This document shows, one piece after another, positions 1 through 9,376 of a stretch of 64,000 bases of DNA; position 1 is the first letter of the stretch; the number at the start of each line of letters is the position of its first letter. The notes below the pieces were generated by a model that made no database searches, was not told the DNA's origin, and saw only the letters and a program-made list of their open reading frames with translations. The DNA is from an uncultured Kordia sp. Lineage in GTDB: Bacteria; Bacteroidota; Bacteroidia; Flavobacteriales; Flavobacteriaceae. The DNA lies in assembly GCF_947496985.1 (NCBI RefSeq), contig NZ_CANMEZ010000005.1, forward strand, positions 1 to 64,000. Direction: 5' to 3'. The position numbers were made by a program, and so were the translations under genes.

Positions 1-401
1 TTGTATGTCATAGTTTTGTTTTTGGATAAAAAGCAAAGAAAGGGATGTACTTGTAAGGACTACTATAAACTCTGAAAATTTATAGGTTGCTTCTTTTGTG
101 GAAAATGAACTAAACGATTTTTATCTTCTAACAAGTTAGTACCTACTTCCTGATTGTTATAATCTTCTGTAAAAGTACATTGCAGCTATACATCATTATA
201 CAATTACAATGATATATAGTTGTTTTAAAAGATAAATATAGTAGGTTAGAAAATTGAATTCATTATTGTTATTCGATAGAGATGTCATTTATATTTTTAA
301 ACCAAATAGAATAATAAAATAGGAAGGTTATATATGTAAATAGAAAACCTCTTGAGTTATGACAATCAAGAGGTTTCGTGAAACAAAAAATAGAAGCTTA
401 T
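1..401. other. AT-rich region with no supported gene
   Basis: No reading frame of useful length or RNA gene was recognised here. An ATG on the minus strand at 9-11 could open a gene running off the left edge, but too little is visible to call it. The only clear structure is the hairpin at 345-376. Confidence 0.5.
345..376 (-). terminator. Hairpin terminator of the surface-protein operon
   Basis: A perfect 11-bp inverted repeat (345-355 with 366-376, 10-nt loop) lies about 25 bp past the stop codon of the minus-strand gene ending at 402. The minus-strand sequence after the stem is only moderately T-rich, so intrinsic termination is likely rather than certain. Confidence 0.65.
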
Positions 402-1226
402 TTATTCTACAATAAGCTTTTTAGTAGTTTTTATATCATTTGATATTATAGATATTAGATATAAGCCAGATGCAATCTTACTTACATCAATAGTATTATC
501 TGAGGATAATTCCATATTTATCTTTTTACCAGCATTATCAAATACTTCAATTTCAATATCCTGTATTCCATTTGGAACTTGAATTTTTACAAGGTTTTTA
601 GCGGGATTAGGATATAACGATAGACCAGATAGTATATTTTCTTCTTCAACAGATAAAGTGTTAAAGTCAAAAATACTCATTCCAGACACAGCTGCAGCAT
701 TAGGATCTACTACGTTTGTAAATTCTGCCATTCCATTATCAATCATATCTGCCTGCATGAATGATTTTAATGGTGTTGCGGCATTTGCTAGTGCTGAATT
801 ATTTTCTAAAATTTTTATTTCTCCACTAGTTGGGCTTCCGTTTACGGTAAATGTGTATACATTAGAGTTTGTGGCAGCTGAAGGAGCAGATAATGTTACA
901 GGACTTCCTAAAGTTTCTGTAACTAAATATCCATCAATAGTTGCCATTGATAGACTAGTTCCATCAAAGAAATTAGCACCAGCAGCACCTCCTAAAGAAG
1001 TTGCTGATCCTGTATCAATTGTTACACCATCTGGAACTATGATAGAGAAACCATAACTCTGTACAGAAGTAGCAAAGTTATTAGCACTTGCATTTGGTAC
1101 TGCTTGTACTGTAAAGCTATATCCTCCATTGTGCATCAATGTATATGTATAGCCATCTTGTGCTTTTAGCTGATGAGCTAAGAGGCATATGATGCTAAAT
1201 ATTAATATGTTTATTGTTTTTTTCAT
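402..1226 (-). CDS. Secreted protein with T9SS C-terminal sorting domain
   Basis: A 274-residue exported protein. Residues 1-23 form a Sec signal peptide ending at LKAQ. The middle (about 25-190) is rich in Ser, Thr, Gly and Asn and has no recognised enzyme motif. Residues about 200-274 match the type A T9SS sorting domain: a YPNPAKN start, a Val-Phe-Asp-Asn-Ala-Gly-Lys strand, and a SGLYLI segment before a Lys-rich end. Such domains direct export across the outer membrane and surface attachment or release by the type IX system, for which gldJ, porU and porV are encoded later in this window. It is the last gene of a three-gene minus-strand operon, 4 bp after the 27-residue repeat protein. Cargo function unknown. 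Confidence 0.88.
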   Translation of the reverse strand: MKKTINILIFSIICLLAHQLKAQDGYTYTLMHNGGYSFTVQAVPNASANNFATSVQSYGFSIIVPDGVTIDTGSATSLGGAAGANFFDGTSLSMATIDGYLVTETLGSPVTLSAPSAATNSNVYTFTVNGSPTSGEIKILENNSALANAATPLKSFMQADMIDNGMAEFTNVVDPNAAAVSGMSIFDFNTLSVEEENILSGLSLYPNPAKNLVKIQVPNGIQDIEIEVFDNAGKKINMELSSDNTIDVSKIASGLYLISIISNDIKTTKKLIVE

Positions 1227-1230
1227 AAGT

Positions 1231-2649
1231 TTAATTTTCTGGTAATTGTTCTTGTATTTGATATGTGCTAAAGTTTAAGAAATTCCCTGGATGTGCTAAT
1301 ACATTTTGTAATAAGATTGGAGTGTCAGGAGCTGTTCCTGTATATTGTGTATCTCCATCCATGTTTACATCGTGTACTTGATATCCAGTTACTACATATG
1401 TAGGGAAGTTTAAAAAGTTTCCAGCATCATTAAGTACTAGTGATAATATACTTGGTGAATCAGGAGTTGTTCCTGAATATTGTACTACAGTATCACTATT
1501 TACATTTCCTGACCATAAAGCCATATCTCCATTTGATAATTGCACTTGTGCATTTGAACCAAAGGTAGCGGTAGCATTACTTGTAAAGTTTATGTTTGTA
1601 GCTACTACTGATAATGGAAGCGCATTATTTGTCATTGAAGCTAAATGATTTCTATGTTTGATAGTTATGAAATAGTTACCTACTAATCCACGTAATATTA
1701 CATCAGAGGTTCCATCTAAATCAACAATATCTCCATCACGTTGTACTAAAACAGATGCTTCGTCTACAATAAGAGTGTTGTCTGAGTTGCTTCTAATTTC
1801 TATCCAAACCCAATCAACAATATCATCTTGATTTAATCCAACACCAGAGATTCCGCCAGTATTGAATACATCAGAATCAGGAATTGCCGTTAGACCATCA
1901 TAAGGACTCACTTTAGGAATTAAATTTCCAGTACGTAAATCATCATTCATAAGTCCAGCATCAACAGCATTCAAACGAGGTCCTTGTAAAAATACTTTTG
2001 CACGTATCCTCAAGTCAACAACTTGATTAGGATCTAAAAATGCGTTTATTTGACCAACATTGAACCCATCACCATTACTACCTTCATATAATACTGCAAG
2101 TGAAATGTTTTCAAGTGTCGTGGCTGTTAATGTTCTATTAGAAAATCCATCACCATTACTACCATCATACAATACTGCAAGAGAAATATTCTCAAGTGTA
2201 GTGGCTGTTAATGTTCTATTAGAGAATCCGTCACCATTACTACCATCGTAAAGTACAGCTAATTGTGTATTTTCAAGTGTCGTAGCAGATAATAATCTGA
2301 AAGAAAACCCATCACCATTACTACCTTCATAAAGTGCATCCAATTGTGTATTATCAAGCGTCGTGGCTGACAGTATTCTATTAGAGAATCCGTCACCATT
2401 ACTACCTTCATATAATACTGCAAGTGAAATGTTATCAAGTGTAGTGGCTGTTAATATTCTATTAGAGAATCCATCACCATTACTACCATCGTACAATATT
2501 TCAAGGGAAAGATTTGTAAGTGTTATGGAGGATACAGATTCTACATCAAATCCATCACCATTACTTCCTTCAAATTGAGCAGCAACTTGTATACTATACA
2601 GGAGAGAAATAGACAATAAGAAAATAATTCTTTTTTTCATCTCCTTCAT
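1231..2649 (-). CDS. Exported protein with seven GSNGDGF repeats
   Basis: A 472-residue exported protein; signal peptide 1-24 ending VAAQ. Residues about 26-195 carry seven copies of a 27-residue unit that opens with GSNGDGF and contains a T-A-T-T-L-[DE]-N core. Residues about 200-470 are beta-rich and carry two copies of a module with NSDTVVQYSG or DVNMDGDTQYTG followed by FLNFPTY or FLNFSTY, resembling the Asp/Asn calcium-binding type modules seen in large flavobacterial surface proteins. No C-terminal sorting domain is visible. It sits between the T9SS cargo gene (4 bp) and the SUMF1-fold gene (1 bp), so the three are probably cotranscribed. The ATG at 2649 was used; a second in-frame ATG at 2640 is possible. 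Function unknown; adhesin or surface-layer role is a guess. Confidence 0.85.
   Translation of the reverse strand: MKEMKKRIIFLLSISLLYSIQVAAQFEGSNGDGFDVESVSSITLTNLSLEILYDGSNGDGFSNRILTATTLDNISLAVLYEGSNGDGFSNRILSATTLDNTQLDALYEGSNGDGFSFRLLSATTLENTQLAVLYDGSNGDGFSNRTLTATTLENISLAVLYDGSNGDGFSNRTLTATTLENISLAVLYEGSNGDGFNVGQINAFLDPNQVVDLRIRAKVFLQGPRLNAVDAGLMNDDLRTGNLIPKVSPYDGLTAIPDSDVFNTGGISGVGLNQDDIVDWVWIEIRSNSDNTLIVDEASVLVQRDGDIVDLDGTSDVILRGLVGNYFITIKHRNHLASMTNNALPLSVVATNINFTSNATATFGSNAQVQLSNGDMALWSGNVNSDTVVQYSGTTPDSPSILSLVLNDAGNFLNFPTYVVTGYQVHDVNMDGDTQYTGTAPDTPILLQNVLAHPGNFLNFSTYQIQEQLPEN
2060..2575. repeat. 81-bp coding tandem repeat, about seven copies
   Basis: In-frame imperfect repeats of 81 bp inside the repeat protein. 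Copies are very similar at DNA level, especially the part encoding GSNGDGF, which reads as recurrent TCACCATTACTACC on the plus strand. Copy number could change by slippage or recombination without breaking the frame. Confidence 0.85.
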
Positions 2650-2650
2650 T

Positions 2651-4123
2651 TTATGGTGCAGTTCTTACAGCTCTAAATCCTAAACGATTATTTCCTGAAG
2701 CAATTATAGATGCTCCATCAAATCTATCAGATACTCTAATAAAGTCAGCTCCATTTAACCAGCTTCCTCCACGATAACTATATCCATCACCTGTAGTGTT
2801 GTTTGGCCAGTTGATTGCTGTTCCATTTCCTGTAGAGCTAATGATTCCATTTCCATGCACGCCAGTAAAGTTTCGACCTTGTGCAGTTCCTACACTTATG
2901 CATCTTTCATATAAATTTCCTGAAAGTTCCATAATACCGTAGTATGAACCACCAGTTTCTTCACGATTATTATTTACCGCACTTGCTGCAAAGATACCAT
3001 TACGTAATGGACCACTGATTGTACCGTTAGTGTCAGAATACATAGCGTTACCTGTGTTCGTTTCAGGATTCGTGATTCGTTCACTTGAAAAACCTGAGTT
3101 TACTAAGGTGTAGGCGTTAGAAGCAATATTGGCACTTCCCCAAGCAAATTCACCTGGTTTTGGTAATATAGGTCCTCTACATGCTTTTTCGTATTCTAAC
3201 TCAGTCATAGGACGCATTCCAGTCCAATCCATATAAGCATTCATGTCGCCAGGACTCAAGTAAGCTATTGCTCTATCTGGTGCAGATGTTGTAGCACTTG
3301 CTGAGCCTCCTGTCCATGAAACCGTATTTCTACTGATTACTGCATCACTGTTTTTGTGAGTAGCGTCAGTAACATCTCGATTCGTTTTTTGCGTTTCTGT
3401 TAAGCTATTGAAGAACCCTAGCCATTGTGCTTCTGTTACTTCATATTTCATGCTGTAAAAAGCACCAAATCCTTTAGGGAACGAAGCACTAAGACTTCCT
3501 GTTTGGTCTCCACCGTTTGAATTAGTAGCAGTGTAGTATAAGTTTCCTGATGTGTTTGCAATTGTTAAAACACTTTCTGAAGTAACTCGGTATGAAGAAC
3601 TTGTTGAAAATCCACCAGAGTGAAATTTATTTGCTTCATCTCCTGTTGTTCCTCCTACATAAAATGAGCCTTCTGGTACATATACCATTTCAATAGCAAA
3701 TACTTGAATGTCTATAATGTCATTCGTATCTGTAGAACCAAAGTTCCAACGTAGTTGCGTATTTTGAAAGTTTACATTTCCACTTCCGTCAGTAGATCTG
3801 TAAATAAAAGCTCCCATTCCATCGGAAGTCACATCCATTGTAGATCCGGATGCAGCTACTGAGTTTGCTTGACTTACAATACCATGTGTCCAAGTTCCAT
3901 TATTTACTCTATATTTAATAAATACCCAAGCAGCATCCCAATTGGATGGTCCCGAGCTAATTCTCCATGAATTTTCCCAAAAGAGATCAAATTCTACATG
4001 AACCCAGTTAGAAACTTCATTTAAGTTCTCAAGTGATATGTTGTTCACTTGAATGTTGTTTGCTTTCGTACTTGTGCTAAAAGTAAAACAAACTAGCATT
4101 AAGAATAGTGTAATTTTTTTCAT
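2651..4123 (-). CDS. Exported SUMF1/FGE-fold protein
   Basis: A 490-residue protein with a signal peptide (1-21). An N-terminal beta domain of about 120 residues precedes a formylglycine-generating-enzyme (SUMF1) fold at about 145-488: VYVPEGSFYVGG entry, MKYEVTEAQW, RPMTELEYEKACRG, GIMELSGNLYE, YRGGSW and GFRAVR. Most such Bacteroidota proteins are not sulfatase-maturing enzymes but structural or surface proteins; GldJ further along this window shares the fold. No sulfatase gene is nearby. It is the first gene of the three-gene operon, so it was probably transcribed from the 333-bp gap shared with the divergent LytTR regulator. Exact role unknown. Confidence 0.85.
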   Translation of the reverse strand: MKKITLFLMLVCFTFSTSTKANNIQVNNISLENLNEVSNWVHVEFDLFWENSWRISSGPSNWDAAWVFIKYRVNNGTWTHGIVSQANSVAASGSTMDVTSDGMGAFIYRSTDGSGNVNFQNTQLRWNFGSTDTNDIIDIQVFAIEMVYVPEGSFYVGGTTGDEANKFHSGGFSTSSSYRVTSESVLTIANTSGNLYYTATNSNGGDQTGSLSASFPKGFGAFYSMKYEVTEAQWLGFFNSLTETQKTNRDVTDATHKNSDAVISRNTVSWTGGSASATTSAPDRAIAYLSPGDMNAYMDWTGMRPMTELEYEKACRGPILPKPGEFAWGSANIASNAYTLVNSGFSSERITNPETNTGNAMYSDTNGTISGPLRNGIFAASAVNNNREETGGSYYGIMELSGNLYERCISVGTAQGRNFTGVHGNGIISSTGNGTAINWPNNTTGDGYSYRGGSWLNGADFIRVSDRFDGASIIASGNNRLGFRAVRTAP

Positions 4124-4456
4124 TACTTTGATTTTGATTGTTTAGTTATTAGATAAATTGTATTCTAGATTATTAAAATATGTACATGTATGTAATTGAC
4201 TATAAGCGATCAAAATTCGGGGCGGAACTAATTGATTAGCCAAATATATACCATGAAGAAGTTGGTAAGCATGGTTTTTGTATAAATGGAATCAAATGTT
4301 GTATAGATTGTTTTTGGCTGAAAAGGGTGAAAATACCCTTGTATGTTAACTATTTATAAAATTAAACCGCACATACATATTTTTGAACCAATGATACTAT
4401 GTGTGTCAGAATTTAATTCGAAAGAATTACCTTTATAGTATAAAAGCCACAATCTT
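4124..4456. promoter_or_regulatory. Divergent intergenic region with small hairpin
   Basis: This 333-bp AT-rich gap separates the surface-protein operon (minus) from the LytTR regulator (plus) and must hold both promoters. A short inverted repeat AAGGGT/ACCCTT occurs at 4323-4328 and 4335-4340. A TACCTTTA at 4428-4435 is one base from the TAnnTTTG -7 box and is 22 bp before the regulator ATG. Nothing else was recognised. Confidence 0.4.
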
Positions 4457-5194
4457 ATGTTAAGAGCAATTTTAATAGACGACGAACCTAAAGCTATAGA
4501 AAGCCTTTCTTGGGAACTAGAAAACTTTAGTGATGAAATAGAAGTACTAGCAAAATTTACGGACCCAGAAGAAGCTTTATTGTATGTAGAAAAAGCAAGT
4601 TTTGACTGTATTTTTCTCGATATTGAAATGCCAACAATGGATGGATTCCAATTTTTAAATAGATTAAAAACAAAAGATTTTGCAGTTGTTATTACGACAG
4701 CTTATAATGAATATGCTATCAAAGCTTTGAAAGAAGAAGCTATTGATTATTTGTTAAAACCGATTGATATGGACGATTTAAAATTGACCATTTCTAAAAT
4801 CAAAAAGTATATTTCAAGAAATGATGTTTCTACAGAAAAGTTTGAGCGAATTTTATCAGACTATAATAGTAGATTCAATAAAAAGAGAATTACCATTAAT
4901 ACAGATGGAAAACTGATATTTCTAGATTTAGACGATTTGTTATTTGCTGAATCTGATGGGAATTATAGTACATTGTATTTAACAAATTCAAAAAAAATAG
5001 TACTCACAAAAAAACTAAAAGAAGTAAATGCTATGCTACCAGATGAGCGTTTCTTCAGAATTCATAATTCATACATTGTCAACTTAGATAAAATAAAAGA
5101 GTTTATAAAATCTGATGGATATGTAATTTTAGTTTCCAATCATAAAATCCCCATATCTAGACAACGCAAGGCAGCATTTCTGGAAAAATTATAA
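4457..5194 (+). CDS. LytTR-family response regulator
   Basis: A 245-residue cytoplasmic regulator. Residues 1-120 form a receiver domain: acidic pair D8-D9, phosphoacceptor D55 in FLDIEMP, TTAY switch region and LLKPID with the conserved Lys. Residues about 140-245 form a LytTR DNA-binding domain (FAESDGNYS, FRIHNSYIVNL, ISRQRK). Family members bind DNA as dimers after phosphorylation by a LytS-type kinase; the gene for one follows after 14 bp. The divergent surface-protein operon is the most obvious target, by position only. Confidence 0.93.
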   Translation: MLRAILIDDEPKAIESLSWELENFSDEIEVLAKFTDPEEALLYVEKASFDCIFLDIEMPTMDGFQFLNRLKTKDFAVVITTAYNEYAIKALKEEAIDYLLKPIDMDDLKLTISKIKKYISRNDVSTEKFERILSDYNSRFNKKRITINTDGKLIFLDLDDLLFAESDGNYSTLYLTNSKKIVLTKKLKEVNAMLPDERFFRIHNSYIVNLDKIKEFIKSDGYVILVSNHKIPISRQRKAAFLEKL

Positions 5195-5208
5195 GAAAAT
5201 TAAAGTGT

Positions 5209-7146
5209 ATGTGCAATTTACATAAGAATGCAATGCTGTTCATTCTTACCTTATTTATATCTACCATTAGCTTTTCACAAACTACTAACGACAGTATTTT
5301 TGTGGAAGAAGCCAATGCACTTTTGAAAGCAAAAATGACTGAGTTTTCTAAGTTTGATGAAAAACTAAAGAAGTATGAAGTTGATTCTTTGAAGCTTCAA
5401 TATATAATCAATTTATATAAAGAGAATAACTATTTACATGGCGAAAGTTATGTAATGAATGCAATGGGAGTGTATTGTCGAAATACGTCTCAGTATGACA
5501 AAGCAGTACTGTATCATAAAAAAGCTTTGGAGAAAGCTAAAGAAGCAAGTGATAAAGAATTACATGTAAATGCTTTAAATATGTTAGGCGTTGTATACAG
5601 ACGAACAGAAGATATCAGAACTGCTTTAGATTATCATCAAGAAGCTTTAGCTCTAGCAGAAACTATTGAGCAACGTACTGTATCTGTAAAAAAGAGTATA
5701 GCTATTTCCTTAAATAGTATGGGAAATATATACTTAGCATTAGATCAATACGATTTGGCGGTACAGCGCTTTAAGAAATCAATGGAAATTGAAAAAAGTG
5801 TAGATAATAAACTCGGACTTGCTATTAATTATCACAATATAGGATATGCTAAGGAAGCAACAAACGATTTAGAAGGTGCGTTAGCAGACTATAAAGAATC
5901 ACTAAGATATAATAACGAAATCAACTCCGATTTGGGACGTGTTATCTGTAATTATACGATAGGGAGAATTTATATTAAGCAAAAAAAATATCAAAAAGCA
6001 GTTGCACTTCTCACTACAACTTTAGAAATGGGAAAAGGACTGAGAGATAAATTTCATCTTTCAGGCGTATATCTAAATCTAGGTTTAGTGCATGTAGAAT
6101 TAAATAACTATAAACTTGCAGATAAATACTTAAAAGAAGGGTTGATAATCTCAAAACAATTCAATCTTAGAAGTGCTATTGCAGAAGCATATGAGTATTT
6201 ATCGAAATTAGCCAAAAAACAAAAACAATTTGAGAAAGCATTAGAATACCAAAAACAATCGTATGAATTGAATAAAGAAATCAGAAATGACAAAAATTTC
6301 AAATACGTCAATGATTTAATTGCTCAATACGATAATGAAAAATACAATCTGCAAATAGAAAGTCTTGAAAAAGAAAACGAAAATGTGAAGCTTACGCTGA
6401 AAAGAAATAAAAGCATATGGATTACAAGTAGTATTGTGTTGGCGTTTTTGGCAATCATGATCTACATTTTATACAGACAACGTTTATTAAATAATGAAAA
6501 GAAGATTTTAACGCTAGAGCAAGACATGCTTCGTAGTCAAATGAATCCGCATTTTGTATTTAATTCGTTAAACTCTATCAAACAATACATTATTGCAAAT
6601 GAGCAAAAAAATGCAGTGCATTATTTGAATAAATTCGCAAAGTTGATTCGTAAAATATTAGATGCTTCTCGTGTAAAAGTAGTTTCTTTAGGAGACGAAC
6701 TAGAAACAATGGATTTATACATGAGTATTGAAAATATCCGTTTTTCTAATGGAATCAATTTTGAAATTATGGTAGATAATAATATCAATCTTGATCAAAT
6801 AAAAATTCCATCACTTGTATTGCAACCATTTTTAGAAAATGCTTTATGGCATGGGCTTTCCTCTAAAAAAGGAGACAAAAATATTAAGCTATCTGTTGAA
6901 AGTACTAAAAAAGATTTTATTACAATTTCAATTACTGATAATGGTATTGGTAGAGAAGCAGCTCAAAAAATAGCTAATGATAAATTTGTAAAACGAAAAT
7001 CAATTGGTATTGCATTAACAAAAAGTAGACTGAGTAACTTTGTAAAAGACTTCAAAAACAATTTTTCAGTGTATTTTGTAGATCTTAAAGATGAAAACGA
7101 AAACCCAAGCGGAACAGAAGTTGTTCTAAGTATTCCGCTTCGTTAA
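5209..7146 (+). CDS. TPR-containing LytS-type sensor histidine kinase
   Basis: A 645-residue membrane sensor. A hydrophobic N-terminus (about 5-24, ending SFSQ) looks like a signal peptide. Residues about 60-375 are consecutive TPR helices, expected in the periplasm. One transmembrane segment lies at about 404-421, followed by a short coiled coil and a His_kinase (LytS-like) domain with QMNPHFVFNSLNSI (phosphoacceptor H448), and an HATPase region with FLENALWHGL and DNGIGR. It likely phosphorylates the adjacent LytTR regulator. ATG at 5209 was kept; an internal ATG at 5230 would shorten the signal peptide. Its 3' end converges on a GG-leader peptide gene 31 bp away, the first of three TPR sensor/peptide neighbours in this window. 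Confidence 0.92.
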   Translation: MCNLHKNAMLFILTLFISTISFSQTTNDSIFVEEANALLKAKMTEFSKFDEKLKKYEVDSLKLQYIINLYKENNYLHGESYVMNAMGVYCRNTSQYDKAVLYHKKALEKAKEASDKELHVNALNMLGVVYRRTEDIRTALDYHQEALALAETIEQRTVSVKKSIAISLNSMGNIYLALDQYDLAVQRFKKSMEIEKSVDNKLGLAINYHNIGYAKEATNDLEGALADYKESLRYNNEINSDLGRVICNYTIGRIYIKQKKYQKAVALLTTTLEMGKGLRDKFHLSGVYLNLGLVHVELNNYKLADKYLKEGLIISKQFNLRSAIAEAYEYLSKLAKKQKQFEKALEYQKQSYELNKEIRNDKNFKYVNDLIAQYDNEKYNLQIESLEKENENVKLTLKRNKSIWITSSIVLAFLAIMIYILYRQRLLNNEKKILTLEQDMLRSQMNPHFVFNSLNSIKQYIIANEQKNAVHYLNKFAKLIRKILDASRVKVVSLGDELETMDLYMSIENIRFSNGINFEIMVDNNINLDQIKIPSLVLQPFLENALWHGLSSKKGDKNIKLSVESTKKDFITISITDNGIGREAAQKIANDKFVKRKSIGIALTKSRLSNFVKDFKNNFSVYFVDLKDENENPSGTEVVLSIPLR

Positions 7147-7177
7147 TCGCTATTTTAAATCGTATCTGAATAATAAA

Positions 7178-7366
7178 TTATTTAGAGCCACGTTTAGTTC
7201 TTCCGTCAGCAGTTCTTGATGATGTTGCTGGGCAATCAGAAATTAATGAATAGGTACATACTTCTAACGTATCACATACATTAGTGTGATTATTTGCACC
7301 ACCTTTTACCTGATTTAAGTTTTCGAACTTGGAAATTGTCTTTTTTGTAAACTGTAGTTTTTTCAT
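7178..7366 (-). CDS. GG-leader peptide (RiPP-precursor-like)
   Basis: A 62-residue peptide. The leader reads MKKLQFTKKTISKFENLN and ends in a double glycine at about residues 22-23, as in Bacteroidota GG-type natural-product precursors (class I lanthipeptide-like and related families). The putative core of about 39 residues contains three Cys (NVC, EVC, SDC), many Ser/Thr, and a basic tail. GG leaders are normally cut by C39-peptidase ABC exporters; no such exporter, LanB dehydratase or LanC cyclase is present in the window. It lies downstream of a TPR-AraC regulator-like gene on neither operon: 77 bp separate it from the TPR-AraC gene ending at 7444, and it converges with the TPR kinase. Modification state unknown. 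Confidence 0.78.
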   Translation of the reverse strand: MKKLQFTKKTISKFENLNQVKGGANNHTNVCDTLEVCTYSLISDCPATSSRTADGRTKRGSK

Positions 7367-7443
7367 AAGGTCTTTAGGTTTAATTAATAGGAATGTAAAT
7401 GTAAAAGATTGTCAGGTATGAAAATAAAAATAAGTTTGATGAT

Positions 7444-9162
7444 TTATAAATTGTCATTCTTTAACTTCTTTAAATAGTACGATGGAGAAATACCTGTTTG
7501 CTTTTTAAAAACCCTACTAAACGTTTCATGTCTACTAAAACCAAACTGTTCCGCAATATATTTTAAAGTATATTGATGATACTGACTGTCGCTTTTCAAT
7601 TTGACTAATACTTTGTTAATTCGATATTCATTTAAGTAATTTGCAAACGATTTCCCTTTGTACTCATTTACAATTTTGGACAAATACGAAGTATTAGTGT
7701 CAATTTCTTTAGCAACAGAATTCAAGGTGCAACTCATAGCTAAGTAATATTCTTCTTTTTCTAAGGTTTCTAATGAGTGCAAAATGCGTTGTATTTCTGT
7801 ATCTTCTATCTTAGCATTAGTTGTGGTGTAAACAACTTCTTTTTGTATTTCGGTGGTTTCTAATTGATCAAGAATTTCAGTAAGTCGTTTGCTATTTGTT
7901 CTATTTTTTCTATAAAAAAATAACGCAATCAACCCAATTACAATAATACTTGTAATAGTGATTAAAAGAATGACATATTGTTTGTGAGAAGCTTTTATTT
8001 CTATCTGAGAAATTTTCTTTTCCAATGCAGTAACATTATATTCATTATGAAGTTTTGCAAATAACTTTCGATTGTCTTGCTCAATTTTACCACTAAAACT
8101 TTTATACTTCTCTAAATACGTATTTGCTTTTGCGTGATTCTGTACATAAAAATAATTCTTGGTCAACAGTAAATATACTTCAGGAGTATCACTAAAATGA
8201 AAATCCTTTGTCGCTAATATTGAACTAGCTTTTTCTAAAACTTCAATAGCAGCAGTATGATTTTGAGTTTCATCATGCAACCTTCCCAAATATAAATACA
8301 AAAACAACTTCCATTTCTGATCATTATTTTCTTCGAAATAATTTAATGATTCTTCTAGTGTAACCAAGGCTTTATCGTACTGTTTCGTTTCTTGAAGCCA
8401 TTGTCCTTTCGTGTATAAAAACAAATAATGCCCAAATGTATCTTTATACAGCTTGCATTTTTTTAAACCTGAGTCGGTGTATAATTTTGTAGAATCTAAA
8501 TATTTTGAATCTCCATGTAAACGATACATATCTAAATACAATTCTCCAATAAGATGCATGGAACCAATTTCATTATAGAATCGATTATCTTTTCGAAATC
8601 CTTTTAAGGCAACGCACACATCTTTTAAAGCTTCTTTCGGTGTTTGTAGCTCTTTCTTAATTAATGCTATATTATTAAGTGCCACCAATGTCATCCTTTG
8701 ATTTTTTGGCGAAGTGCTTATTTCAATAACCTTTGTATACTCTGAAAAAGCGGTTTCAAGATTTCCTTCTTCATATGCAATAGTGCCTCTTAAGTTGAAA
8801 CAATTTGCTAGCATAGTTATATCTTTTGACTGTGTGGTATAATATTCAAGACTGTCAATAGCTTGGTTATAATTGTTTTTCTTTCCTTGTTTATGGTACG
8901 CAAAAGCTAGATTGTAAAAAGCGATATTTTTTTGTAGAACACTATCGTTTTTTCTAGAAATAGTAAGCATTCTTTGTGCATACAGCTCTAAAGTTGAAAA
9001 ATCATCATGTTGTGAATATATGAACAATGAATCAAGCTGATCAAATGAAAGTATATGTAGATATGATTGTTCTTTTTCTGTTTGCGCAAATGTTTCTAAA
9101 GAAAAGCATGAAAATATCAAGAAAAAGAATTTGCAGATATTTAAAAGACTACTTTTTTTCAT
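7444..9162 (-). CDS. Membrane-spanning TPR-AraC transcription regulator
   Basis: A 572-residue one-component sensor. Residues 1-27 are a signal peptide (ends TFAQ). Residues about 60-370 are TPR-like helices predicted to lie in the periplasm. A single transmembrane segment spans about 396-417. Residues about 479-570 are an AraC-type double helix-turn-helix (LNSVAKEIDTNTSYLSKIVNEY, then LKYIAEQFGFSRHETFSRVFKKQTGISPSYYLKK). The architecture is like hybrid two-component regulators without kinase or receiver: an extracytoplasmic domain linked directly to DNA binding. It is flanked on both sides by GG-leader peptide genes, one 77 bp downstream (7178-7366) and one divergent (9377-9556). Ligand unknown; peptide sensing is inferred. 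Confidence 0.88.
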   Translation of the reverse strand: MKKSSLLNICKFFFLIFSCFSLETFAQTEKEQSYLHILSFDQLDSLFIYSQHDDFSTLELYAQRMLTISRKNDSVLQKNIAFYNLAFAYHKQGKKNNYNQAIDSLEYYTTQSKDITMLANCFNLRGTIAYEEGNLETAFSEYTKVIEISTSPKNQRMTLVALNNIALIKKELQTPKEALKDVCVALKGFRKDNRFYNEIGSMHLIGELYLDMYRLHGDSKYLDSTKLYTDSGLKKCKLYKDTFGHYLFLYTKGQWLQETKQYDKALVTLEESLNYFEENNDQKWKLFLYLYLGRLHDETQNHTAAIEVLEKASSILATKDFHFSDTPEVYLLLTKNYFYVQNHAKANTYLEKYKSFSGKIEQDNRKLFAKLHNEYNVTALEKKISQIEIKASHKQYVILLITITSIIVIGLIALFFYRKNRTNSKRLTEILDQLETTEIQKEVVYTTTNAKIEDTEIQRILHSLETLEKEEYYLAMSCTLNSVAKEIDTNTSYLSKIVNEYKGKSFANYLNEYRINKVLVKLKSDSQYHQYTLKYIAEQFGFSRHETFSRVFKKQTGISPSYYLKKLKNDNL

Positions 9163-9270
9163 TCGCTATGGTGAGGATTTTTTTGCAAAATAGAGATATT
9201 GAACTGCTTACCAAAATTTAATTGTGTGTAAAACAGTTTGAACATGTCTTTCGTACAAAACAATTTTGAC

Positions 9271-9310
9271 ATTTTATAAATAATCAAGACGTTTCATAAA
9301 TCGTCAAGAA
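9271..9310. promoter_or_regulatory. Tandem 20-bp direct repeats, candidate AraC operator
   Basis: Two adjacent 20-bp units (9271-9290 and 9291-9310) match at 15 of 20 positions, sharing TTT-ATAAAT and TCAAGA cores. A weaker third unit may precede at 9251-9270 (10 of 20). The 20-bp period equals about two helical turns, the spacing typical of AraC-family half sites. The array lies between the divergent TPR-AraC gene and the peptide gene at 9377, about 67 bp before its start. Confidence 0.5.
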
Positions 9311-9376
9311 GTGCTTTTTTTTCTCTCAAAATTACCCTGTTATTTAGCAGTATTATTAATCGTAAACTTTATTAAA

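Noticed and set aside
1-60. Start of a minus-strand gene leaving the window at the left
   Set aside because: Only three codons would be visible after the ATG at 9-11, so it cannot be supported.
2060-2578. Plus-strand frames with repeated NPSPLLPS
   Set aside because: They are the antisense reading of the 81-bp repeats inside the exported repeat protein, which has a signal peptide and operon context.
2651-4123. Sulfatase-activating formylglycine-generating enzyme
   Set aside because: The fold matches, but the protein is exported, has a long extra N-terminal domain and no sulfatase gene is near.
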